DNA from: Bacteroidota bacterium | Lineage (GTDB): Bacteria; Bacteroidota; Bacteroidia; Bacteroidales; Prolixibacteraceae | Reading direction: 5' to 3' | Length of the DNA stretch: 16,332 nt | NCBI GenBank assembly: GCA_023393265.1 | Contig: JAEWME010000093.1 | Location: 1 to 16,332 of the forward strand | Shown here: positions 6,463 through 13,927 of the stretch, one piece after another | How the letters are laid out: every line of letters begins with the position of its first letter | Position numbering within the stretch: the first letter of the stretch is position 1 | Notes under the pieces: model-generated | Seen by the model: only the letters and a program-made list of their open reading frames with translations | Database searches by the model: none | What the model was told of the DNA's origin: nothing | Program-made: the position numbers and the translations under genes

Positions 6463-7701
6463 TTCTTTCGGATAACAGATGAAATATTTCCTGACAGTAT
6501 CGGACAAAACAGAAAGATTTATGTCTGAAGCATCAGCGATGTCGCTGATCTTGTTATTCTTGAACAAAATTTTGATTTTATCGCTGGAAACCTTATTGTA
6601 TGCACTGTTTGAAATTGTTCCCGTAATCAGGAAATATTGGATCAGATCGTCGCATATTTCGAATTGCGAACAGATTTTCTCACGCAACATCATAATTTTA
6701 TGCTCTGCAATAGGTTTTTTGTTAATCTTTATTTTATAAAGTTTCCGTCCAATAATTGATTTGGAAAGGTAAGACAGCACTTTGTCGGGGTGGTTCTGCC
6801 ATTCTTTAATAGATGCAATGATGTCGTTGTCGTCGAGACTCACAAATAAATCCAAGGTAGATCTGCCGTCAATCATGCGGTTGAGCCTGAAATCATCAAG
6901 GCTTACAGGATGTTTCAGGAATACCTTAAAAACAGGGGTTGCAAAGACCTCCGTTCCGGCCATCGAAAGCTCGCGCGCACGCGCCAGCACATTTATCAGA
7001 AGGTATTCTGCTGAGATTACTGTTTTATGCAAATAAACTTGCCAATACATCAGGCGCCTCGCAATCAGGAAGTTTTCTACTGAATAAATTCCTTTGTACT
7101 CCACTACAAGCTCGTCATTCTTAACATTGAGCATTTTGATGATTCGCTCGGCTCCCACAACACCCTCAGAGACGCCAGAGAAGAAACTATCACGGCTCAG
7201 GTAATCGAGCCGGTCAACATCAAGTTGACTCGATACCAACTGGTGTAAAAATCGTTTGGGATACTTGTCGGTAAAAATACTGATTGCCAAATCAAGTTTT
7301 CCTCCAAACTCTCTATTGAGGTCTTCCATAAGCAGCAAAGAAATTTGCTCATGTGACACATCCTGAACCAGTGTACTTTCCAAAACATGCGAAAATGGTC
7401 CGTGACCGATGTCGTGCAATAAAATGGCAACAGTCACTCCATCCGCTTCTTCATCAGTTATTTCCTGACCTTTCAGTTTCAGGATTTCGATTGCAGAACG
7501 CATCAGGTGTACTGAGCCAAGTGCGTGTTCGAAACGTGTGTGATTGGCGCCCGGAAAAACCATGCACGACAACCCCAGTTGTTTGATACGCCTTAATCTC
7601 TGAAAATAAGGGTGTTCAATTAAATCGAAGACAAGTTCGGAACGAATATTGATGAATCCAAATACCGGATCGTTGACTATTTTTTTCTTATTTGTTTTCA
7701 A
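6448..7701 (-). CDS. HD-domain (SAMHD1/dGTPase-like) phosphohydrolase
   Basis: This 417-residue protein has the metal-binding H…HD…D set of the HD superfamily: His59 (RFEHALGS), His96-Asp97 (LLHDIGHGPFSH) and Asp163 (LDVDRLDYLSRD). The pattern and the KKIVNDPVFGFI start match SAMHD1/dGTPase-like proteins, but whether it cleaves dNTPs or another phosphate ester is unknown. The C-terminal 180 residues or so show no motif I recognise. The frame begins with a TTG codon (7699-7701). Upstream in frame there is a stop and no ATG or GTG, and the conserved KKIVNDP segment begins a few codons in, so TTG is the likely start. The gene heads the lpx block, an association seen widely in Bacteroidetes. That hints at a link between nucleotide or envelope state and lipid A synthesis, which is inference only. 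Confidence 0.9.
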   Translation of the reverse strand: MKTNKKKIVNDPVFGFINIRSELVFDLIEHPYFQRLRRIKQLGLSCMVFPGANHTRFEHALGSVHLMRSAIEILKLKGQEITDEEADGVTVAILLHDIGHGPFSHVLESTLVQDVSHEQISLLLMEDLNREFGGKLDLAISIFTDKYPKRFLHQLVSSQLDVDRLDYLSRDSFFSGVSEGVVGAERIIKMLNVKNDELVVEYKGIYSVENFLIARRLMYWQVYLHKTVISAEYLLINVLARARELSMAGTEVFATPVFKVFLKHPVSLDDFRLNRMIDGRSTLDLFVSLDDNDIIASIKEWQNHPDKVLSYLSKSIIGRKLYKIKINKKPIAEHKIMMLREKICSQFEICDDLIQYFLITGTISNSAYNKVSSDKIKILFKNNKISDIADASDINLSVLSDTVRKYFICYPKELDIK

Positions 7702-7734
7702 TAATTTATACTCAATTTCGGAGAAAACATTTCA

Positions 7735-7742
7735 CAAAAGTA
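7735..7742 (-). promoter_or_regulatory. Candidate -7 element of the HD–lpx operon
   Basis: TACTTTTG on the minus strand fits TAnnTTTG exactly and lies about 34 nt before the TTG start codon of the HD gene. No TTG is found at the expected -33 position, so it may be a weak or activated promoter. Confidence 0.4.
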
Positions 7743-7824
7743 GAAAAGTTTTCATTGGTTTTGGTTTTTTGATGTAGACGAGTACGACATTCAGATATTG
7801 CTACACATCGTTAATTAATTGATT

Positions 7825-7854
7825 TTGACAATTTAATTAAAAATACTATTTTTG
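7825..7854 (+). promoter_or_regulatory. Consensus Bacteroidetes promoter for rimP–nusA–infB
   Basis: TTG (7825-7827) and TATTTTTG (7847-7854) are separated by exactly 19 nt, a full match to TTG-N19-21-TAnnTTTG. Transcription would start near 7861, giving a leader of about 55 nt before the rimP ATG. The leader contains the hairpin described separately. Confidence 0.7.
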
Positions 7855-7879
7855 TCGCGACATTTGGCAAAACCAGAGG

Positions 7880-7907
7880 TAGGGGATTAAAAGTCCCCTA
7901 TTTTATT
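7880..7907 (+). promoter_or_regulatory. Terminator-like hairpin in the rimP leader
   Basis: TAGGGGA (7880-7886) and TCCCCTA (7894-7900) form a perfect 7-bp stem around the loop TTAAAAG, followed at once by TTTTATT. In shape this is an intrinsic terminator, yet it sits between the promoter and the rimP ATG, 15 nt before the start codon. It could act as an attenuator of the rimP–nusA–infB operon, as a pausing site for NusA, or as an mRNA-stabilising 5' element. The structure is seen directly; the role is inferred. Confidence 0.6.
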
Positions 7908-7915
7908 ACAGAGAT

Positions 7916-8377
7916 ATGATCGATAAAAAGCAGATAGAAGACATTGTGAATGAAATTCTTACCGACGAACAATTTCCGGTAGAGGTAACGGTTTCTTCAG
8001 GAAATGTAATTCATGTAATGATTGACAGTGACACGGCTGTTTCGATTAACCAAATTGTCGAAATCAGCAGATTTATCGAAGGAAAACTCGATCGTGATGC
8101 CGAAGATTTTGAATTATCGGTTTTTTCCGCTGGATTGAGCGAACCTTTGCGATTGGTTCGTCAGTATAAGAAAAACATCGGGAAGGAACTTGATGTTGTG
8201 CTGAAGAGCGGGCTTAAAATGGCTGGTATTGTCAAAGAGGTGACCGATCAGGCAGTTAGTCTGGAAGTAACCACTAAAGAAAAAACGGAAGGATCGAAAC
8301 GGAAGGAACTTGTTACGAGGGTTCATAGTATTGATTATTCGGAAATTAAAGAAGCAAAAAAAATTATAAAATTTTAA
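7916..8377 (+). CDS. rimP: Ribosome maturation factor RimP
   Basis: RimP assists late assembly of the 30S ribosomal subunit. The 153-residue length is normal. The N-terminal domain (about 1-82) has the VEVTVSSGNVIHVMIDSD strand pair and the LSVFSAGLSEPL segment (86-97), which is the Bacteroidetes counterpart of the family's EVSSPGLxRPL motif. The C-terminal SH3-like domain (about 98-153) carries the RQYKKNIGKELDVVL and AGIVKEV strands. The gene is first in the operon with nusA (12 nt downstream) and infB, which is the near-universal order in bacteria and supports the call. No strong Shine-Dalgarno sequence is visible, as is normal in this phylum. Confidence 0.94.
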   Translation: MIDKKQIEDIVNEILTDEQFPVEVTVSSGNVIHVMIDSDTAVSINQIVEISRFIEGKLDRDAEDFELSVFSAGLSEPLRLVRQYKKNIGKELDVVLKSGLKMAGIVKEVTDQAVSLEVTTKEKTEGSKRKELVTRVHSIDYSEIKEAKKIIKF

Positions 8378-8389
8378 AATCGGGACGAG

Positions 8390-9625
8390 ATGGAGACTCT
8401 TAATCTTATCGAAACCTTTGCCGAATTTAAGGAACTAAAAAACATCGACCGCGCAACCATGATGAGTGTGCTGGAAGATGTTTTCAGAAATGTTCTTCAG
8501 AAAACGTACGGTACAGATGAAAACTTCGACGTGATCATCAATATTGATAAAGGTGACTTCGAGATTTGGCGGAACAGGGAAATTGTTACCGAAGAGGATT
8601 TTACCGATCCTAACAGGCAAATTACCTTGCGTGAAGCCAAGAAAATTGATGCTGATTACGAGGTTGGCGAAGAAGTTACTGACGAAGTGAAGCTGGCGCA
8701 TTTTGGGCGCCGTGCCATTTTGAACCTGCGTCAAAATCTCGCCAGCCGGATTATGGAACTTGAAAAGGACCATATTTATAACAAATACAAAAATAAAATC
8801 GGCGACATCGTAGCAGGCGAAGTGTATCAGGTATGGAAAAAAGAAATCCTGATTCTCGACGATGAGGGTAATGAGTTGATTTTGCCGCGAACTGAGCAGA
8901 TTCCTTCCGATTATTTCCGCAAAGGCGATAACCTTCGTGCTGTTGTTTATAAAGTTGAATTACGCAACAACAACCCGCTGATCATTCTTTCGCGCACATC
9001 GCCTGTTTTCCTCGAAAGATTGTTCGAACTCGAAGTTCCTGAAATCTTCGACGGATTGATCACCATTAAAAAAATTGTGCGTGTACCCGGCGAAAGAGCA
9101 AAAGTGGCAGTTGAATCGTACGACGAACGCATCGACCCGGTAGGCGCCTGTGTTGGAATGAAAGGATCGCGCATCCACGGCATTGTTCGCGAGCTGCGCA
9201 ACGAAAATATCGATGTAATTAACTATTCGGCCAATATGCAACTGTTCATTCAGCGTGCATTAAACCCGGCAAAAGTATCTTCAATCAAATTGCACGAAGA
9301 TACCAAGCGCGCCGATGTTTACCTGAAACCTGAAGAAGTTTCGATGGCGATTGGTAAAGGTGGATTAAACATCAGGTTAGCCAGTCAACTGACTGGTTAC
9401 GAAATAGATGTTTACCGCGAAGTGGCTGCCGACGACGAAGACGTTAACCTGGAAGAATTTGCCGATGAAATTGAAGACTGGGTAATCGACCAGTTGAAGG
9501 CAATTGGATGCGACACAGCTAAGAACGTATTGAGTCTTACACGTGCCGAACTTATAAAGAGAACCGACCTCGAGGAAGAAACCATTGATGAGGTTCTTCG
9601 GATACTGAGAACAGAATTTGAATAA
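8390..9625 (+). CDS. nusA: Transcription termination/antitermination factor NusA
   Basis: NusA binds RNA polymerase and nascent RNA, promoting pausing, termination or antitermination. The 411-residue protein has the N-terminal RNAP-binding domain (about 1-130, with the conserved AHFGRRAILNLRQ helix), an S1 domain (about 133-203), KH1 with GACVGMKGSRI (252-262), and KH2 with AIGKGGLNIRLA (320-331). A short acidic stretch (347-360) and a helix-hairpin-helix tail (about 366-410) follow. It lacks the long acidic-repeat C terminus of E. coli NusA (495 residues), as is usual outside Proteobacteria. It lies 12 nt after rimP and 122 nt before infB, with no terminator in between. The terminator-like hairpin in the operon leader is a natural candidate for NusA autoregulation, by inference. 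Confidence 0.97.
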   Translation: METLNLIETFAEFKELKNIDRATMMSVLEDVFRNVLQKTYGTDENFDVIINIDKGDFEIWRNREIVTEEDFTDPNRQITLREAKKIDADYEVGEEVTDEVKLAHFGRRAILNLRQNLASRIMELEKDHIYNKYKNKIGDIVAGEVYQVWKKEILILDDEGNELILPRTEQIPSDYFRKGDNLRAVVYKVELRNNNPLIILSRTSPVFLERLFELEVPEIFDGLITIKKIVRVPGERAKVAVESYDERIDPVGACVGMKGSRIHGIVRELRNENIDVINYSANMQLFIQRALNPAKVSSIKLHEDTKRADVYLKPEEVSMAIGKGGLNIRLASQLTGYEIDVYREVAADDEDVNLEEFADEIEDWVIDQLKAIGCDTAKNVLSLTRAELIKRTDLEEETIDEVLRILRTEFE

Positions 9626-9747
9626 TCTTTAAGGATTATTTGAATTTTTACCGGAAAATTTAGGGCATTTTGGATTTTGAATGTAAAATTGCATCATCGT
9701 TAATTCCTTAAGAACAAATTTTGAGGTTTATTTAACTGATTGGGTTT

Positions 9748-12700
9748 ATGGTTATAGGAAGTATAAAACGACTTAGTAAAGTAGCGCGTGATTTTAATGT
9801 AGGGATTTCGACCATTGTGGAGTTCCTGCACAAGAAAGGATTTGATATTGACTCGAATCCGAATAACAAAATAACTGACGACCAGTTTCTGCTTCTCGAA
9901 AAAGAATACAAAGGTGATGTGAGTCTGAAAAAAGAATCAGAAATGCTTAACCTGAAAAGTCACCGGGGAACGAAAGAGTCGATCTCGCTGGACGATGTGA
10001 TTGACGGAGGACATAAACGAGCTGATGAAGATTTTGAAGATGATGAGGTAATTATCAAGGGTCATAATACATCCAAGAAGGCTGAGCCAACCCCACATCA
10101 GGATAACAAGCAGCCCAAGCCCGAAGTTAAGCCCGAGAAATTCAGTACTCCCCTTCCTGAAATAGAAGCACCCAAGGTTGTTGGAAAAATTAATCTTGAT
10201 AGCCTGAATGCGCCCAGGAAAAAAGAAGAACCTGCTGAGCCTGTTTCTCCGAGAGAAACAGAGCCGAAGGTAGTCAAAGAAAATAATGAGGTTCCGAAGC
10301 AGGAAGCTCCCAAAGTGCAGGTTGCCGCAAAACCGGTTGAGCCTGAAGCCCCAAAAGCTACAGCAAAAGAAGAACCTGTAAGCAGCGACCGCAACGAGCC
10401 GGAAGTTGTCCCGACCAATGTTCCCAAAGTGGAAGAAGTTAAAGTTGTCGGAAGGATTGATCTTTCCTCTTTAAATCAGAAGACAAGACCTGATAAAAAA
10501 AGCAAGAAGCAGAAAGAAGAAGAACGCAGAGAACGCGAGCGAATGCGCCGTGAACAACAGCGTCCTGTCGAGCCCGAAGCCAACGAACCGGGGAATAATG
10601 GAGATGAAAGAGGTAAATCTGAAGAAGTGATCCGGCCAAGAGTTGAAAAACTTTCAGGTCCGACCGTTGTTGGAAAAATTGATCTCCCGAGCGACAAACG
10701 ACCAGTTGGCAGCAGCGACTCACCTACTCAGCAGAACCGGAAGAAAAAAAGAAAGCGCATTGCGAAAGAGGGACCGGAAAACCAACAGCGCGTTAATCTT
10801 GCCGATAAGTCTCAAGTTCCTGGAGAAAGGAAAAAACTGGTTGTTAATAAGAATGTTGGTGGGGCTCAAGGTGGCGGAGACAAAGGAAAACTCAGGAAAC
10901 GGACACCACTGAAGAAGGAAGTCAACGAGGAAGATGTACAAAAGCAAATAAAAGATACACTCGCACGGCTAACATCAAAAGGTACAAAATCGAAAGGATC
11001 GAAATACCGTCGCGATAAACGACAGGTATTCAGTGATAAGCTGGCTGCCCAGGCGGAGCGTGAGAGTGAAGAGCAGCACGTACTGAAAGTAACCGAATTT
11101 GTTTCGGTGAACGAACTGGCAACAATGATGAACACCTCTGTTACATCAGTCATTTCTACTTGTATGAGTCTTGGTTTGTTTGTGTCAATCAATCAAAGGC
11201 TCGATGCTGAAACAATGGCTATCGTGGCGGATGAATTTGGTTACCAGGTGGAATTTGTGAGTGCTGAAATTCAGGTGGCCATCGAAGAAGAACCTGACAC
11301 ACCGGAGCAACTTTTACCGCGCGCACCGGTAGTTACAGTAATGGGACACGTTGACCATGGTAAAACATCATTGCTCGACTATATTCGTAAAACGAATGTG
11401 ATTGCCGGTGAGGCCGGAGGTATCACTCAGCATATTGGCGCATACCACGTAAAATTGGCTGATGGCAGGGAGATCACGTTCCTTGACACTCCCGGTCACG
11501 AAGCATTTACGGCCATGCGTGCACGTGGTGCTCAGGTAACCGATATTGCCATCATCATTATCGCTGCCGACGATGCCATCATGCCTCAGTCGATTGAAGC
11601 CATCAACCACGCAGCAGCAGCAGGTGTACCAATCGTATTTGCTATCAATAAAATAGATAAACCTGGAGCTAATCCGGAGAGAATAAAGGAACAACTCGCC
11701 GGGATGAATTACCTTGTTGAAGAATGGGGTGGTAAATACCAGAGTCAGGATATCGCGGCAAAATCGGGTCTCAATGTCGATCAACTACTTGAAAAAGTAT
11801 TACTCGAAGCAGAAATGCTTGATTTGAAAGGGAACCCGGATAAACGGGCAACCGGAACCATTCTCGAATCGACTCTTGATAAAGGGCGTGGTTATGTTGC
11901 AACAGTGCTGGTTCAGAACGGAACCCTGAAAGTGGGAGACGTTGTTTTGGCCGGTCAGTACTACGGACACGTGAAAGCTATGTTTAATGAACGTAATCAG
12001 CGTATCGATAAAGTACGACCTGCAGAGCCTGCAATCATTTTGGGACTTGATGGAGCTCCGCAAGCCGGGGATAAGTTCAACGTGATGGAAAATGAGCGTG
12101 ATGCCAGAAACATTGCTAACAAACGTGAACAATTAGCCCGTGAGCAGGGACTTCGCACCCAGAAACACATTACACTCGACGAAATTGGTCGTCGTATTGC
12201 TATTGGTAACTTCCAGGAACTGAATTTGATTGTGAAAGGAGATGTGGATGGTTCAATCGAAGCACTTTCCGACTCATTAATTAAACTTTCAACTGAAGAA
12301 ATTCAGGTGAATGTGATTCATAAAGCAGTGGGAGCGATTTCCGAATCGGATATTATGCTGGCAACTGCGTCGAATGCAATTATTGTTGGATTCCAGGTAC
12401 GTCCGTCTGTTAGTGCCCGCAGAATTGCTGAAAAAGAGCAGATCGATATTCGTTTATATTCGATTATTTACGATGCAATCAACGAGATTAAGGCTGCAAT
12501 GGAAGGTATGCTTTCTCCTGAAATTAAAGAAGAAATTACCGGAACGGCCGAAATCATGGAAACTTTCAACATCTCGAAAGTGGGAACCATCGCAGGATGT
12601 ATTGTTCGCGACGGAAAAATTTCGCGCAAAGACAAAGTTCGGGTTATTCGCGACGGGATCGTGGTTCACACTGGCACGCTTGGTTCACTCAAGCGCTTCA

Positions 12701-12825
12701 AAGATGATGTGAAAGATGTTAACAAAGGTTACGAATGCGGTTTGAATATTGACGGTTACAACAACATTCAGGTTGGCGACTTTGTCGAATCGTTCACGCT
12801 GGTTGAAGTAGCCAAATCGCTGTAA
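9748..12825 (+). CDS. infB: Translation initiation factor IF-2
   Basis: IF-2 is the GTPase that brings initiator fMet-tRNA to the 30S subunit and drives subunit joining. The 1025-residue length is on the long side (E. coli 890). It starts with an IF2_N winged-helix domain (about 6-55: RLSKVARDFNVGISTIVEFL). A long Lys/Glu/Pro-rich, probably disordered linker (about 60-450) follows, with three copies of a VVGKINL/VVGRIDL motif at about 144, 233 and 307. A second IF2_N-like segment covers about 450-505. The G domain has G1 GHVDHGKTS (533-541), G3 DTPGHEAFT (580-588, with catalytic His584) and G4 NKIDKP (634-639). β-barrel and tRNA-binding domains (about 700-1025) complete it. The gene ends in a strong terminator; rbfA and truB do not follow. 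Confidence 0.98.
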   Translation: MVIGSIKRLSKVARDFNVGISTIVEFLHKKGFDIDSNPNNKITDDQFLLLEKEYKGDVSLKKESEMLNLKSHRGTKESISLDDVIDGGHKRADEDFEDDEVIIKGHNTSKKAEPTPHQDNKQPKPEVKPEKFSTPLPEIEAPKVVGKINLDSLNAPRKKEEPAEPVSPRETEPKVVKENNEVPKQEAPKVQVAAKPVEPEAPKATAKEEPVSSDRNEPEVVPTNVPKVEEVKVVGRIDLSSLNQKTRPDKKSKKQKEEERRERERMRREQQRPVEPEANEPGNNGDERGKSEEVIRPRVEKLSGPTVVGKIDLPSDKRPVGSSDSPTQQNRKKKRKRIAKEGPENQQRVNLADKSQVPGERKKLVVNKNVGGAQGGGDKGKLRKRTPLKKEVNEEDVQKQIKDTLARLTSKGTKSKGSKYRRDKRQVFSDKLAAQAERESEEQHVLKVTEFVSVNELATMMNTSVTSVISTCMSLGLFVSINQRLDAETMAIVADEFGYQVEFVSAEIQVAIEEEPDTPEQLLPRAPVVTVMGHVDHGKTSLLDYIRKTNVIAGEAGGITQHIGAYHVKLADGREITFLDTPGHEAFTAMRARGAQVTDIAIIIIAADDAIMPQSIEAINHAAAAGVPIVFAINKIDKPGANPERIKEQLAGMNYLVEEWGGKYQSQDIAAKSGLNVDQLLEKVLLEAEMLDLKGNPDKRATGTILESTLDKGRGYVATVLVQNGTLKVGDVVLAGQYYGHVKAMFNERNQRIDKVRPAEPAIILGLDGAPQAGDKFNVMENERDARNIANKREQLAREQGLRTQKHITLDEIGRRIAIGNFQELNLIVKGDVDGSIEALSDSLIKLSTEEIQVNVIHKAVGAISESDIMLATASNAIIVGFQVRPSVSARRIAEKEQIDIRLYSIIYDAINEIKAAMEGMLSPEIKEEITGTAEIMETFNISKVGTIAGCIVRDGKISRKDKVRVIRDGIVVHTGTLGSLKRFKDDVKDVNKGYECGLNIDGYNNIQVGDFVESFTLVEVAKSL

Positions 12826-12852
12826 GAAAATATAAAGGCATATAAATAAAAG

Positions 12853-12882
12853 TCCCGGATCGTCAGATCTGGGATTTTTTTT
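12853..12882 (+). terminator. Rho-independent terminator of the rimP–nusA–infB operon
   Basis: TCCCGGATC (12853-12861) pairs with GATCTGGGA (12866-12874), giving 9 bp including one G·U, around the tetraloop GTCA. A run of eight T (12875-12882) follows. It begins 27 nt after the infB stop. Confidence 0.92.
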
Positions 12883-12887
12883 GATTC

Positions 12888-12927
12888 AAAAAAAAATAAA
12901 ACCCCGAAAGGCATGGCCCTCGGGGTT
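12888..12927 (-). terminator. Rho-independent terminator of gcvH
   Basis: AACCCCGA (12900-12907) and TCGGGGTT (12920-12927) form a perfect 8-bp stem, with an inner GGC/GCC pairing. Read on the minus strand it is followed by TT, A and nine T (complement of 12888-12899). It begins 21 nt after the gcvH stop and sits back to back with the infB terminator. Confidence 0.9.
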
Positions 12928-12948
12928 CAATATTTTCAGGAGCAGAAA

Positions 12949-13329
12949 TTAGGCTTCGAGCATTGCCTGGTACTCTTTGGCACTCATCAGTTCGTTTAGT
13001 TCCGCAACATCGGAAATCGAGATTTTAATCAACCATCCCTGTCCGTACGCGTCTTTGTTTACCAGTTCCGGCGACGATTCTAGCGCTGGATTTACTTCGA
13101 GCACTTTGCCCCCAACAGGCATAAACAAATCTGAGACAGTTTTAACAGCTTCTATGGTTCCGAAAGTTTCGCCTTTGTCGAGTGTTTCACCTTCTGTTTC
13201 TATTTCAACGAAAACAATATCACCCAACTCGCCCTGGGCAAACGAAGTAATTCCAACAGTTGCAACGTCGCCGTCTGCTTCAATCCATTCGTGTTCTCGA
13301 GTATACTTCAAATTTTCAGGAAGATTCAT
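12949..13329 (-). CDS. gcvH: Glycine cleavage system H protein
   Basis: GcvH carries a lipoyl arm that shuttles the aminomethyl group between the P, T and L proteins when glycine is broken down. The 126-residue length is typical (E. coli 129). The lipoyl attachment site is Lys63 in IEAVKTVSDLFMPV (59-72), and the protein starts with the conserved KYTREHEW (8-15). The GQGWLIKI segment (96-103) is the conserved C-terminal signature. No other gcv gene is in the window, so the P, T and L genes must be elsewhere, as is common in Bacteroidetes. It is a single-gene unit, with a terminator after it and a -7 promoter match before it, divergent from tsaE. Confidence 0.97.
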   Translation of the reverse strand: MNLPENLKYTREHEWIEADGDVATVGITSFAQGELGDIVFVEIETEGETLDKGETFGTIEAVKTVSDLFMPVGGKVLEVNPALESSPELVNKDAYGQGWLIKISISDVAELNELMSAKEYQAMLEA

Positions 13330-13356
13330 ATATGTCGTTTTTTAGTTTTTCCGAGT

Positions 13357-13364
13357 CAAAAATA
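13357..13364 (-). promoter_or_regulatory. Candidate -7 element of gcvH
   Basis: TATTTTTG on the minus strand fits TAnnTTTG exactly and lies 27 nt before the gcvH ATG. The nearest TTG is only 15 nt further upstream, shorter than the usual 19-21 nt, so the promoter may be non-standard. I found no convincing promoter on the plus strand for tsaE in the same 125-bp divergent gap. Confidence 0.4.
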
Positions 13365-13454
13365 ATACAATATTTTATTCAAACCTTTAACAAAAGTCAG
13401 AGTTATATTTATTCAATGAAGTTTTATTAATTTGCAACATCAATTTGTAAATCA

Positions 13455-13877
13455 ATGTTTCGAATTCTAATACCAGATTTAGCAGCGCTCGAGGAGTCGG
13501 CAAAATTATTGCTCGCAGCTTTTCCTGAGGAGCGGGTTTTTGCATTTTACGGGGCGATGGGTGCAGGGAAGACAACTTTCATCAAAGCGATCTGTCAGGA
13601 ACTGGGTTCGGCAGACAATGTTACCAGCCCAACTTTTGCACTGATAAATGAGTACACAACCGATCGCGATTACGTCATATATCATTTCGATTTCTACCGG
13701 ATTAAAAAACTGGAGGAAGCATACGACCTTGGTTATGAGGACTATATTTACAGTGGTAACTATTGTCTGATTGAGTGGCCGGAAATGATCGAATCGCTTC
13801 TTCCTGATGGAATTGTGGAAGTAAGGATCCAGGTCGATGAACGTGGAATCAGGACTGTTGGAGCGGCCAAAGTTTGA
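13455..13877 (+). CDS. tsaE: tRNA threonylcarbamoyladenosine biosynthesis ATPase TsaE
   Basis: TsaE is the ATPase that, with TsaB and TsaD, makes the t6A modification at position 37 of ANN-decoding tRNAs. The 140-residue length fits. The P-loop is GAMGAGKTT (33-41, with Lys39 and Thr40). The family signatures TSPTFALINEY (57-67), HFDFYR (77-82) and IEWPE (106-110) are all present. The gene is 50 nt upstream of the Ald-like gene on the same strand with no terminator between, so the two are probably co-transcribed. I recall the tsaE–ald pairing as frequent in Bacteroidetes genomes, though no functional reason is evident. Confidence 0.96.
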   Translation: MFRILIPDLAALEESAKLLLAAFPEERVFAFYGAMGAGKTTFIKAICQELGSADNVTSPTFALINEYTTDRDYVIYHFDFYRIKKLEEAYDLGYEDYIYSGNYCLIEWPEMIESLLPDGIVEVRIQVDERGIRTVGAAKV

Positions 13878-13927
13878 AAACGTTTAGCCCCGACGTCTAG
13901 CTTTATATGTTTTAATTTTCAAAAATC

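Noticed and set aside
9629..9711. Inverted repeat TTAAGGA / TCCTTAA in the nusA–infB gap
   Set aside because: Only 7 bp, AT-rich, with a loop of about 70 nt. It is expected by chance in such DNA and has no terminator or promoter features.
10098..10427. 109-codon minus-strand frame opposite infB
   Set aside because: Ser/Gly/Thr-rich antisense of the Lys/Glu/Pro-rich IF-2 linker; an artefact of biased codons.
13878..13927. Possible promoter between tsaE and the Ald-like gene
   Set aside because: No TAnnTTTG match with a TTG at the right distance; simple co-transcription explains the 50-nt gap.
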